DNA of 64,000 nucleotides. It comes from Spirosoma validum (GTDB lineage: Bacteria > Bacteroidota > Bacteroidia > Cytophagales > Spirosomataceae). The stretch is taken from assembly GCF_014699035.1 (NCBI RefSeq), contig NZ_JACXAA010000006.1:124001-188000 (forward strand), in the 5' to 3' direction. The position numbers and the translations under genes were made by a program. The notes under the pieces are model-generated. The model searched no databases, was not told the DNA's origin, and saw nothing but the letters and a program-made list of their open reading frames with translations. Of the stretch, positions 25,569 to 33,735 are shown piece after piece. Every line of letters begins with the position of its first letter. The stretch's first letter is position 1.

Positions 25569-26591
25569 TTAGAAACCAATCCCAAACGAAAGCGTTCGCA
25601 CATCAGGGCCTTTGTCTGTCTGGAAAAGAGGCTTGAGGTCATATTTTACAAAAAAATCGATACTGCGGAGCCCTAAGTGCGCCATTAACCCGTAGCGATA
25701 ATTATTGAGGTAATAATCTGAATGTCGTCGATCCGTCCCTCCATCGGCTTCTTTTATTTTCCGATAGCTATCCAACCGGTAATTAACGTATCCGCCAAGG
25801 CCAATGTGACATATCTTACGTCCTTCGGTATTATAGAACGTAACACGGGGAACTACGGGAATACCAATGGTACAAACGGTCAGTTTACTTTTCTGCAGCT
25901 CCCGGCCAGCGTCCGGGAACGCTACACCGGCGGGCGTTTTTTCTGCTACGTTATTTCCCTCGAACATAAAGTTATTCCAGGCTACTTCGACACCATAATA
26001 CAATTTCAGCGATGCGTACTTCCCCCGACTGATGGTTGGCATTGCCCCCACCGATAGCGCAAAGTAGCGCGATCCTATCGGCCGCAGATCGTAATTATCT
26101 TCAGGATAAGCAGGGTTTGAACTCTGCTGAACGAAGTTGTTCAGACCAAAGCTTATTCCGTAATCAATACTCCCTCGATCCCGGTCTCGCTTCTGGCGTC
26201 TGGCCCGATCATAGTCCCGATCACCCTGATCCCGTCGCCGTGATAGGGTTTGTGTGGTATCCCCTTTATCATTAATTACGATCGTAACACCATCTTTCTT
26301 TTTTGTTACAACCAGAACCGTATCTTTCAGAAAACGGTCCCCACCCTGTGAAATAGCCGTTTGCCCGCCAGCAACTGAATCTAATTTCATGCCCATTTCC
26401 CGAACAATTTTATTCAAATCGTAATTCGATAGCGCTTGAATGCCAGCTTTATCGGGTGCATAGATTACCAAACGGGTACGATTGGCAAATCGAATCACTA
26501 AAGAATCAGTTGGGCTCACAGGTTTAGCCTGAATGGCTGTCGTTGTCGCCAGACCAACAATCAGGGCGACGATACGTGCTATAGTTTTCAT
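25569..26591 (-). CDS. Outer-membrane beta-barrel-type protein, ECF operon
   Basis: A 340-residue exported protein with a Sec signal (cleavage near AIQA), a region rich in Arg/Asp around residues 120-140, and a C-terminal half of alternating strands ending in LSFGIGF; the terminal aromatic residue is typical of outer-membrane barrels. No specific family is recognised. Its start overlaps the stop of the upstream membrane regulator by 4 bp (ATGA), indicating translational coupling. It probably is a target or sensor component of the sigma operon. Confidence 0.75.
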   Translation of the reverse strand: MKTIARIVALIVGLATTTAIQAKPVSPTDSLVIRFANRTRLVIYAPDKAGIQALSNYDLNKIVREMGMKLDSVAGGQTAISQGGDRFLKDTVLVVTKKKDGVTIVINDKGDTTQTLSRRRDQGDRDYDRARRQKRDRDRGSIDYGISFGLNNFVQQSSNPAYPEDNYDLRPIGSRYFALSVGAMPTISRGKYASLKLYYGVEVAWNNFMFEGNNVAEKTPAGVAFPDAGRELQKSKLTVCTIGIPVVPRVTFYNTEGRKICHIGLGGYVNYRLDSYRKIKEADGGTDRRHSDYYLNNYRYGLMAHLGLRSIDFFVKYDLKPLFQTDKGPDVRTLSFGIGF

Positions 26592-27532
26592 TGCTTCGCT
26601 GGTTTGTCTTTATCCAGGCTATGTTTTAGCCCGTCATACGCCCGGCTTAGTAAACCGCGGTCATCGTTGTTCGCATTGTCGCCACGCGCAAATAATTCGC
26701 CCTGCTTAAAGCGCTTCACCTGCTTCCACAAGCCACCTTCTTTAGTTTCTTTTTCAGGTTTGTCAGTAGCAGCCACCATTGATTTCTCATCAACGGCAGT
26801 TTTTGCCGCCTGTCGGGCAGCCACTAAAGCAGCGGGCTCTTCAATCGTTACAACCAATACCCGTTCAGCAGGTGGATTCGATTTAACGACTGGTTTGTTA
26901 TCAGCTACCGTCACTTGTTCCAGAGTCGGTTGGCTAACAGGTGCTACGTTGTTAGGTGTTGTAGACGCTGCTGCTGATTCGGGTTTGGCTTTATGTTCAG
27001 TAGGCGCCGTCTGAGCTAAAACAGATTCACTACGTACCGACATCTCCGCTTGAGGAATCACGTTCTTTTCATTGACGGGTTGAGCAGATGAGCGAACCTT
27101 ACCTGTAGTACGACCAGAGGCTTTTTCAACCTTAGCCAGTTGTTGCTGATCAATCGTCAACTTAGACGACGGAGCGATTCCTGTCGCTGGCGTTAACGTA
27201 CTAGCAGATGGATTAGACTGCTTCACTACAGCTTTTTCCGGACGTACCGGCACGTTCTGATTAACCGCTACCTGCGACTCGTTTGAAGCTACCGGTGCGC
27301 CTGATGGCCAGTAGAGCCAGCCCAAAGAGCACAGCAAGACAAGACAGGCAGCTGCGGCCATGTATCGTTGCACGACTGGATTCCGCCAGAATACGATCCG
27401 AGCCTCCGGCTTATTCTGGCCCATACGCGCCTGTAACCGCTCAAAACCATCGGCGTTGGGCGGTAACGACATATTGCTCAGCTTTCTGGCAAACAGATTG
27501 TCAATTGGCTGTTTTTCGGTATGTTTTTTCAT
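26588..27532 (-). CDS. Putative anti-sigma-like single-pass membrane protein
   Basis: A 314-residue protein with a cytoplasmic N terminus of about 60 residues, one membrane helix (MAAAACLVLLCSLGWLYW, about residues 53-70) and a long low-complexity periplasmic part rich in Ala, Pro, Lys and Val. The position directly behind an ECF sigma gene, with a 32-bp overlap, makes it the candidate anti-sigma factor. A clear zinc-binding anti-sigma motif is missing, so the role is inferred from topology and context. Confidence 0.7.
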   Translation of the reverse strand: MKKHTEKQPIDNLFARKLSNMSLPPNADGFERLQARMGQNKPEARIVFWRNPVVQRYMAAAACLVLLCSLGWLYWPSGAPVASNESQVAVNQNVPVRPEKAVVKQSNPSASTLTPATGIAPSSKLTIDQQQLAKVEKASGRTTGKVRSSAQPVNEKNVIPQAEMSVRSESVLAQTAPTEHKAKPESAAASTTPNNVAPVSQPTLEQVTVADNKPVVKSNPPAERVLVVTIEEPAALVAARQAAKTAVDEKSMVAATDKPEKETKEGGLWKQVKRFKQGELFARGDNANNDDRGLLSRAYDGLKHSLDKDKPAKQ

Positions 27533-28115
27533 AAGATTCAGTCTGTCCGGTACGTTGTCCCGTTTCCTGTTCTAATTTTTTTAGGTTCGTTTGCAGCAGC
27601 AGCCGTGCCCGGCTTAACTGCGACTTCGACGTACCTTCCGATATACCTAACATCTCGGCAATTTCGGCGTGGGCATAGCCTTCAATGGCGTATAGGTTAA
27701 AGACAGTACGATAACCGTCTGGCAATTGATTCACGATACGTAGTAAATCATTTTCATTCAACGACGTATCGGCCCATTCATAATCCGGCTCGACCGTTAC
27801 GTCCTCAAGAGGTACTTCCTGCCGCCATTGTTTCGATTTTCTGAGAAACATCAGCGATTCAGTCACCATCACCCGGCGTACCCACCCTTCGAAACTACCA
27901 TCTTCCCGAAACTGCTCTATTTTTTCGAATACGCGCATAAAACCATCGAGCATCACTTCTTCAGCATCGGCCCGATTAGCGCAGTAACGAGTGCAAACGG
28001 CCATCATTTTACCGGCAAACCGTTCATAAACGACCTTGTGAGCGCGGCTTTCGCCCCGCTTCAAGGCAGTAATTAACTGCGCTTCAGTCGTAAAAAACGG
28101 TATAAGTCGAAGCAT
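27501..28115 (-). CDS. ECF-type RNA polymerase sigma factor
   Basis: A 204-residue sigma-70 family protein with only regions 2 and 4. Region 2 includes NRADAEEVMLDGFMRVFEKI (core binding and -10 recognition), and region 4 includes LPDGYRTVFNLYAIEGYAHA then EIAEMLGISEGTSKSQLSRA (helix-turn-helix). It heads an overlapping operon with a membrane regulator and an outer-membrane protein, an arrangement suited to sensing envelope state. The C-terminal tail after residue 185 is rich in Gln/Thr/Glu and overlaps the next gene. Confidence 0.92.
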   Translation of the reverse strand: MLRLIPFFTTEAQLITALKRGESRAHKVVYERFAGKMMAVCTRYCANRADAEEVMLDGFMRVFEKIEQFREDGSFEGWVRRVMVTESLMFLRKSKQWRQEVPLEDVTVEPDYEWADTSLNENDLLRIVNQLPDGYRTVFNLYAIEGYAHAEIAEMLGISEGTSKSQLSRARLLLQTNLKKLEQETGQRTGQTESYEKTYRKTAN

Positions 28116-28192
28116 GTTCGTTTAGGTTCACCAGCAAGATGCAAGATAGTGGGGCGCGGGTTGCATGGATCACGTTATTTTTTTTCGGCCAT

Positions 28193-28219
28193 AAAAAAAG
28201 GGCTGTTAAAGCCCTTTTA
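28193..28219 (-). terminator. Terminator of the respiratory operon
   Basis: On the minus strand AAAAGGGCT and AGCCCTTTT form a 9-bp stem around a 5-base loop, followed by a T-run. The structure overlaps the last codons and stop of the DUF983 gene and closes the operon that starts at 45442. Confidence 0.85.
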
Positions 28220-28583
28220 CGTATTTGATTCCTGCTACGTAGTGTAGCCAGATGACTCGTGATATTCGAAAGTTAATCGGCGCAATTACAATCATAACCG
28301 GGGCAACAACGGCGGCATAAACCCAGCCTTCAGGATCTCCACCAAAATAAAAAAGGAGAAAGCCTAAAACTAAAGCTACACCACCTGAAATGGCGTAACT
28401 AACATACATAGCCCCAATAAAATACCCTGGTTCAACTTCGTAACGTAAGCCACAATGCGGGCAAAACTCATACATATCATCGAATCCCCGGGGAGAGTAG
28501 AACGGCTTTTTAAAAATCTTGCCTTGTCTACATCTGGGACATAGCCCGCTTAACGCGGCCTGCAATCTCGAGACGTCTTCCAT
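28206..28583 (-). CDS. DUF983 membrane protein
   Basis: A 125-residue protein of the DUF983 type. CPRCRQGKIF and CPHCGLRYE form a four-Cys zinc-ribbon-like N-terminal part, and the rest has two membrane helices. DUF983 proteins are often encoded near haem-copper oxidase genes, and an assembly role is suspected but unproven. The frame extends 12 codons upstream, but Met at 28583 (EDVSRLQAALSGLCPRC) is the likely start; it overlaps the preceding small gene by 56 bp in another frame. This is the last gene of the operon. Confidence 0.82.
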   Translation of the reverse strand: MEDVSRLQAALSGLCPRCRQGKIFKKPFYSPRGFDDMYEFCPHCGLRYEVEPGYFIGAMYVSYAISGGVALVLGFLLFYFGGDPEGWVYAAVVAPVMIVIAPINFRISRVIWLHYVAGIKYVKGL

Positions 28584-28809
28584 GTTCGCGCTTGCTATTT
28601 CGATACCATAAATAGCCAATTGACGCGACTATCAGATAAGGGGCCATTAATAAATAAAGAATACCAAAATTCAGTTCAGAGGCCACCGTGCTACGTCCAT
28701 TGCTAACCGTACTTTCCACCGTTCCACGGCACATAGCGCACTGAGCCATTAAGTCGGGCGTAACGGCCAGGAAAACAAGCACTATTAACCACACTTTCCA
28801 ACTTCTCAT
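28528..28809 (-). CDS. Small membrane protein with CAMC motif
   Basis: A 93-residue protein with an N-terminal signal or membrane helix ending in LMAQ, then CAMCRGTVES, one further membrane helix (LNFGILYLLMAPYLIVASIG) and a basic tail. The Cys-x-x-Cys just after the export signal would face the periplasm and could bind metal or haem, fitting the oxidase-assembly genes around it. I recognise no named family. It lies 12 bp after the DUF420 gene and overlaps the DUF983 gene. Confidence 0.7.
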   Translation of the reverse strand: MRSWKVWLIVLVFLAVTPDLMAQCAMCRGTVESTVSNGRSTVASELNFGILYLLMAPYLIVASIGYLWYRNSKREHGRRLEIAGRVKRAMSQM

Positions 28810-28821
28810 GTCTCTTCCAGA

Positions 28822-29364
28822 TTAATGAAGGTAATAGGGCTTAATCATCAGATAAACGATTACTCCCGTAATGCTAACGTACAGCCAAATTGGGAATGCA
28901 TATTTCACCGTTTGTTTGTGCCGGGCAATCTGTCCACTTAGGGCGTAATAAACAGCTCTTAACACAAACCACACTACGACAACTGACAAAACAATATGCG
29001 ATACCAGCAAAAAATAATAAACTGGACGTACCCAGCCTTGTCCCCCAAATGATGTTGACTCATTTGTCAAGTGATACAGGACGTAACTGACCAGAAACAG
29101 AGAACCAAACGCAAAAGCTGTTAACATAGTCCGTTTGTGCGCTTCTACATTTTTCTGCTTGATGAAGTACAGTCCCAACAACAATAACACTGCCGTAATA
29201 GAATTAATTACACCATTGATATGGGGCAGATACGTTGTCCAGTTGCCTAAATCAACTTTCTGACGAATGCCCAACAAGACAGCTACTGCAACTGGAATCG
29301 CTAAGGCCAGGATATTTATAACCCGGTTAGCTTTCTGCTCCTGAACGGGTTGTATTGTTTCCAT
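28822..29364 (-). CDS. DUF420 (CtaM-like) membrane protein
   Basis: A 180-residue inner-membrane protein with five hydrophobic segments, of the DUF420 family. A relative, CtaM, is needed to make active haem-copper oxidase in Gram-positive bacteria. Conserved His residues (HINGVINSITAVLLLLGLYF, AHKRTML, VSHIVLSV) suggest copper or haem handling. It is 10 bp downstream of the SCO gene in the same operon, supporting an oxidase maturation role by context. Confidence 0.85.
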   Translation of the reverse strand: METIQPVQEQKANRVINILALAIPVAVAVLLGIRQKVDLGNWTTYLPHINGVINSITAVLLLLGLYFIKQKNVEAHKRTMLTAFAFGSLFLVSYVLYHLTNESTSFGGQGWVRPVYYFLLVSHIVLSVVVVWFVLRAVYYALSGQIARHKQTVKYAFPIWLYVSITGVIVYLMIKPYYLH

Positions 29365-29374
29365 ACGTAGTGAA

Positions 29375-30085
29375 TTATTCTTTACTGTAGATGTCCAGTA
29401 ACACGCGGATTTCGAGTACCAAACGGTCTACCTGTTCCTTGTCAGTGCCATCATAAAAGCCTCTGACAATCCCCTGTTTATCTACTAATACCAACTTTTC
29501 GCTATGGATAAAAGTTTCGTCGGGCTTGCCTTCCTTCACCCCAGCGTCAACGGTTGGTAAATAATAACCGTGCATGGCTAAATCATAAATATCGGTTTTG
29601 CTTCCCGTTAGAAAATACCACTTGCCGGGGATGGCTTCGTATTTCTCGGCGTAGGCTTTCAGTTGCGCCGGACGGTCGTGTTCCGGATCAACGCTATGCG
29701 ATAGAAAAACGATACTTGGGTTATCACGGAAGATATCCTGGACTCGGGTAAGCTGCGATGAGATTCGGGGGCAAACCGTTCCGCAACGGGTGAAGAAGAA
29801 GCTCGCGACGTAAATCTTGTTTTTTACAATCGACTGGTCGACCGTTGTGCCATCCTGATCAATCAGTTTAAATGGCGGAATATGATTGTAGAGCGTATCG
29901 GTTACTTTCTGACCGTCTGGCAACGTAACGATGCCCATCAGCGGTTCACCTTTTGCCGAGTCGATTTTGGGCAAATATCGAGGTAGGACGTAGTGGTTTT
30001 GCGTCCCAAATCTGAGGAATAGATACAGCAAAGCCGGGACCAGCAGCGTAGCGAGCAGAATCCCGGCTTTTCGAGTGGCCGTCAT
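29375..30085 (-). CDS. SCO1/SenC copper-insertion protein
   Basis: A 236-residue membrane-anchored thioredoxin-fold protein that loads or reduces the CuA site of oxidase subunit II. One N-terminal membrane helix is followed by the periplasmic domain. FFTRCGTVCPRIS supplies the CxxxC copper ligands and FIHSEKLVLVD the distal His. A TTG at 30100 would overlap the upstream gene; ATG 30085 lies right after its stop and gives a proper signal anchor. It is in operon with its likely client (subunit II gene at 35623). Confidence 0.92.
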   Translation of the reverse strand: MTATRKAGILLATLLVPALLYLFLRFGTQNHYVLPRYLPKIDSAKGEPLMGIVTLPDGQKVTDTLYNHIPPFKLIDQDGTTVDQSIVKNKIYVASFFFTRCGTVCPRISSQLTRVQDIFRDNPSIVFLSHSVDPEHDRPAQLKAYAEKYEAIPGKWYFLTGSKTDIYDLAMHGYYLPTVDAGVKEGKPDETFIHSEKLVLVDKQGIVRGFYDGTDKEQVDRLVLEIRVLLDIYSKE

Positions 30086-30086
30086 A

Positions 30087-30410
30087 TTAACGTAATTCAA
30101 AAATCGACCCGCCTTCCATAAGCAGTGCGGTCAACAACCAGATAATGAAAACGATAGGTATGACAATTGCCCAGATCAGGCTTTTTACTTCGTGCTTCAA
30201 GTGCATGAACTCGCCAACGATGTAGAAAGCTTTCACCAACGTCATGATAATAAAGAATGACGTTCTGAGTCCTCCAGCTTTCATCAAATAGGCAAGCGTA
30301 AATTCAACGACGGTAATGCCTAACAAAATCCAGAATGTGCGCCAAATGGTACCTGTGTTTGCGGGTGGTATTTCGCCAACCTCATGGGTTCCGTGTGTGT
30401 GATCAGACAT
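30087..30410 (-). CDS. Cytochrome c oxidase subunit IV
   Basis: A 107-residue protein with three membrane helices of the prokaryotic subunit IV (CtaF/CyoD-like) family. The middle helix contains TLVKAFYIVGEFMHLKHE, a recognisable block. It stabilises the oxidase core. It sits 11 bp after the 265-residue subunit III gene and ends 1 bp before the SCO start. Confidence 0.88.
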   Translation of the reverse strand: MSDHTHGTHEVGEIPPANTGTIWRTFWILLGITVVEFTLAYLMKAGGLRTSFFIIMTLVKAFYIVGEFMHLKHEVKSLIWAIVIPIVFIIWLLTALLMEGGSIFELR

Positions 30411-30421
30411 ATAAGAGGTAA

Positions 30422-31219
30422 TTATACCAGATAGAAGAATGTAAAGACAAATACCCAGACCAAGTCGACAAAGTGCCAGTAAAGACCAACTTTCTCAACC
30501 ATTTCGTAATGACCACGGCGTGCGTACAATCCTGTGGCCGCCCGATAAAAAATCAGGACATTCAGTACAACACCGCTAAATACGTGTGTTCCGTGGAAAC
30601 CCGTAATGAAGAAAAATAAGTCAGCGAACGCTGGTGGACCATATTGGTTTTCCACCAGATTAGCACCAAAGATGGTACGTTGTATGGTCTGTCCGTTTAC
30701 CAGTTCATTAATTGTCGTACCGGTTTCTGTACCATGAATAAAGTGAGACCATTCCCAGGCCTGGCTCCCCAAAAAGGCGATACCGCCTAAGATGGTCCAG
30801 AGCATGTATTTTTCAACATCTGCCTGATCCATCCGGTGGCCAGCTTCAACGGCCAATACCATCGTTACGCTACTGAAAATTAGGATAAACGTCATGATAC
30901 CGACGAAAATCAGCGGCAAATTGACTCCATGCAAGAACGGAACAGAATTGTAGACGTGTTCAGGAGACGGCCAGTACAGGTTCGAGAATTTAAATACTTC
31001 ACCGAAAACAGCCGGGTCCCAGGCTGGGTAGCTATACCGAATCAAACCGTACGTAACCAGCAATGCCGAGAACGTAAAGGTGTCAGAAATCAGGAAGAAC
31101 CACATCATCAGCTTGCCGTAGCTCACCTTCATTGGTTCAACACCCCCCATCCATGTCTTCTTGTCGAACACTTGATCAGAGTCGGTCGTCAGGGTATCGT
31201 GTGTTACAGTAGCCGCCAT
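30422..31219 (-). CDS. Cytochrome c oxidase subunit III, long form
   Basis: A 265-residue protein with about six to seven membrane helices of the haem-copper oxidase subunit III family. WFFLISDTFTFSALLVTYG, FITGFHGTHVFSGVVLN and the C-terminal GLYWHFVDLVWVFVFTFFYL are hallmark blocks. Subunit III protects the active site from turnover damage. A second, shorter subunit III gene (31235) lies immediately upstream, so the oxidase may contain both or use them alternately. Confidence 0.92.
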   Translation of the reverse strand: MAATVTHDTLTTDSDQVFDKKTWMGGVEPMKVSYGKLMMWFFLISDTFTFSALLVTYGLIRYSYPAWDPAVFGEVFKFSNLYWPSPEHVYNSVPFLHGVNLPLIFVGIMTFILIFSSVTMVLAVEAGHRMDQADVEKYMLWTILGGIAFLGSQAWEWSHFIHGTETGTTINELVNGQTIQRTIFGANLVENQYGPPAFADLFFFITGFHGTHVFSGVVLNVLIFYRAATGLYARRGHYEMVEKVGLYWHFVDLVWVFVFTFFYLV

Positions 31220-31234
31220 GCGTCTAAAAGATTA

Positions 31235-31825
31235 TCAATGAAAATAGACTAAAAAGAAAAACAAATACAACCACAAAATGTCTAAAAAATGCCAGTACGT
31301 AGCCGCAATTTCTATTTGATTCAGACTCGTCGCATGAATCTTCAGTCGAAAAGCCGCTATCAACGCAACCAGCAGCACGATTATACCGGAAATTAAATGG
31401 AATCCATGTAATCCCGTGAAAATATACATAAATGATCCGGCTGGATTGCCAACAAAAAATACATTTTCATTGACTAACTCTATCCAACCCTGGAACTGCA
31501 TGTACAGGAAAATCGCTCCGAGTACAAAAGTAATAGTTATCGCTATTTTCAGACTGCCAAAATTGTCTTTTTTTGCAGCCAGATAAGCCCAGTGCATCGT
31601 CAGACTACTAACAATCAGGACCACCGAACTATAGCTAAAGATCGATGGAATGTCGTATTCCAGCCAGTTCCCCTCCGCTCTACGTACCAAATACGCGCTG
31701 GTCATAGCTGCAAACAGCATGATGATGCTAACAATGAACAACCACAGAATAAACTTCCGTGGATTCATTGAGAGCGTTTCTTCTGGCTCCTCTACAATCG
31801 AAATGTCGTTTACTAACTCACTCAT
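31235..31825 (-). CDS. Cytochrome c oxidase subunit III, short form
   Basis: A 196-residue five-helix subunit III paralogue. MNPRKFILWLFIVSIIMLFA begins the membrane part, FTGLHGFHLISGIIVLLVAL and ATYWHFLDILWLYLFFFLVY are the family blocks. It is shorter at the N terminus than its neighbour at 30422, with the first two helices of the seven-helix form missing. Tandem paralogues of this kind recur in Bacteroidota oxidase operons. Spacing to neighbours is 9-15 bp. Confidence 0.9.
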   Translation of the reverse strand: MSELVNDISIVEEPEETLSMNPRKFILWLFIVSIIMLFAAMTSAYLVRRAEGNWLEYDIPSIFSYSSVVLIVSSLTMHWAYLAAKKDNFGSLKIAITITFVLGAIFLYMQFQGWIELVNENVFFVGNPAGSFMYIFTGLHGFHLISGIIVLLVALIAAFRLKIHATSLNQIEIAATYWHFLDILWLYLFFFLVYFH

Positions 31826-31834
31826 GATTTGTTG

Positions 31835-32713
31835 TTACACTTTGTCTAACAGATAAACAATCTGTACAACCGGCAAATACAGCAATGAACCGAACATCAT
31901 CTGAAGCGCTGCCTTGTCTGTACAGGTTCTCATTAAATGAAACGTCTGCGCCAGAAACAAGATTCCGCCAATCGTAGCAACTAACGCCGAATTAATTCCA
32001 GTCATACCGAGCATGTAAGGCAACCAACCGACAGGAATCAGAAAAAGCGTGTAAATCATGATTCTGAAGGCCGTATCGGTTGTTTTACCAGTACCGGGCA
32101 TCATCTGAATCCCTGCTTTTTTGTATTCGTCAAAAGCTAACCAGCCAATTGCCCAAAAGTGAGGAAACTGCCAAAAAAATTGAATGGCGAACAAAATACC
32201 CGGTGCCCAGCCAAAATGATTTGTAGCGGCTACCCAACCGATCATCGGAGGAAAAGCCCCCGGTAAGGCACCAACAAATACGGCAATCTGCCCTTTACAT
32301 TTCAGGGGTGTATAAACAAACCCATACAACAGTAATGACAGAACTGCTAAGCCAGCTGCGCGAATATTGAAAAACTCAACGTACAGAACAGAGGCTACGC
32401 TAAACAGAATAAAGGCAAATACCGCTGCTTCCTGAACCGTCAGGCGTCCCGTTGGTAATGGGCGGACAGCGGTACGCTTCATCACTTTGTCGGAATCCTT
32501 TTCAATAATCTGATTGATAATATTGGCTGCACCCGTCATGCAAATCGAAGCGATCACTAAAATCGCCACTTTCCACCAACTGATATGATCAATGGCGAGG
32601 CAATATCCAAACACACCGGAGAATACAACCGCCAGCGTAAGCTTCAATTTTAATAATTCAATATAGGCTTTCGCTTTTACGTTGAGTGCTGCTACGGCAA
32701 TTGTCTTTTCCAT
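31835..32713 (-). CDS. ctaB: Protohaem IX farnesyltransferase (haem O synthase)
   Basis: A 292-residue UbiA-type prenyltransferase with about nine membrane helices that adds a farnesyl chain to haem B, giving haem O. The prenyl-diphosphate motif appears as NIINQIIEKDSDKVMKRT followed by RPLP, and a second acidic motif lies in the loop FDEYKKAGIQMMPG. It is placed directly after ctaA, and the pair would make haem A for the oxidase in the same operon. Confidence 0.95.
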   Translation of the reverse strand: MEKTIAVAALNVKAKAYIELLKLKLTLAVVFSGVFGYCLAIDHISWWKVAILVIASICMTGAANIINQIIEKDSDKVMKRTAVRPLPTGRLTVQEAAVFAFILFSVASVLYVEFFNIRAAGLAVLSLLLYGFVYTPLKCKGQIAVFVGALPGAFPPMIGWVAATNHFGWAPGILFAIQFFWQFPHFWAIGWLAFDEYKKAGIQMMPGTGKTTDTAFRIMIYTLFLIPVGWLPYMLGMTGINSALVATIGGILFLAQTFHLMRTCTDKAALQMMFGSLLYLPVVQIVYLLDKV

Positions 32714-32715
32714 AT

Positions 32716-33735
32716 TTATACGCCTACTAACCGAGAGTCTTGCTTATATCCTTTAGCAATGATCGTAACCGGATTTACCAATAACCAGGCTACAAACTGT
32801 AAGCCAATCATTATTATTGCTAAAAGTAAATGAATGGGTTGCGCTATGGCTGGAACACTAAAATAAGCCATAATTACACCCGTACCAATTTCAATAATGA
32901 CAAACGTAATGAGTGCGTTTGAAATAGTTGGTAACCAGCTAATTGCCGGAAGTTTTCTCAGCTGATAGATAACAGCCAGATGAAAGGCCAATACAACTAG
33001 TGAGAAGGATCGGTGGATGTAAAAACTCATATCCAAATTACCAATCCAATTCTCGCGTTGTTCGTAACCTAATCGCTTGACAACAGCATCAAGTGCTTCA
33101 CGTACCTGAGTTCCAAGAATTATTTGTCCCAATGTCAGTACCATTACCATCAGTAATAACCAGCGTACTGACTTGGTCTTCTCAGGAATTGACTTTATCT
33201 GCAAATGCGGTGCGTTTGAACGTACCATTACAAATAACAGCGCGAAGACAACAACTATAGCTAGTAATAAATGCAATGTTATTACGTACTGCGCTAATTC
33301 TGTAGCCACTACTCGTGAGCCAAGCCAACCATTAACTCCGATCAACAAGAAGGCAGCCAAGCTTCCGAAAAACACCGTTTTATCTTTGCGGAGATAGGAA
33401 AGCGAAGCCAGCAACGTACCAAAAACGAAGAAACCAGATAAGACGCCTAATAACCTATTGACGTATTCTATCCAGGTTTTTACAGCATTGAACTCAACTT
33501 CGCCCTTCAGCTTAGCGCCGTATATCCCCTGATAATTAGTTGGTAACTGGGAAATTTCGGTTGGGGGAATCCAGCGACCAAAACACTTCGGCCAGTCAGG
33601 ACAGCCCATTCCGGAGCCGGTGCCTCTGACAATACCACCTGCTAAAATCAACAGGTAAATAATAATTACTGTCAGAAACGCCAGACTCCGGAATCGCTGT
33701 TCTTGTTTATCAGTGAGGCTGCTTGAACTGGTCAT
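32716..33735 (-). CDS. ctaA: Haem A synthase (COX15/CtaA)
   Basis: A 339-residue protein with eight membrane helices arranged as two four-helix halves. It oxidises the C8 methyl of haem O to a formyl group, giving haem A. GMGCPDWPKCFGRWIPP has the two-Cys loop seen in many bacterial forms, followed by EYVNRLLGV with a haem-ligand region; LHLLLAIVVVF, FYIHRSFSLVV and IHLLLAIIMIG carry further ligand His residues. Its start overlaps the end of the subunit I gene by 26 bp, implying coupled translation. Confidence 0.93.
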   Translation of the reverse strand: MTSSSSLTDKQEQRFRSLAFLTVIIIYLLILAGGIVRGTGSGMGCPDWPKCFGRWIPPTEISQLPTNYQGIYGAKLKGEVEFNAVKTWIEYVNRLLGVLSGFFVFGTLLASLSYLRKDKTVFFGSLAAFLLIGVNGWLGSRVVATELAQYVITLHLLLAIVVVFALLFVMVRSNAPHLQIKSIPEKTKSVRWLLLMVMVLTLGQIILGTQVREALDAVVKRLGYEQRENWIGNLDMSFYIHRSFSLVVLAFHLAVIYQLRKLPAISWLPTISNALITFVIIEIGTGVIMAYFSVPAIAQPIHLLLAIIMIGLQFVAWLLVNPVTIIAKGYKQDSRLVGV

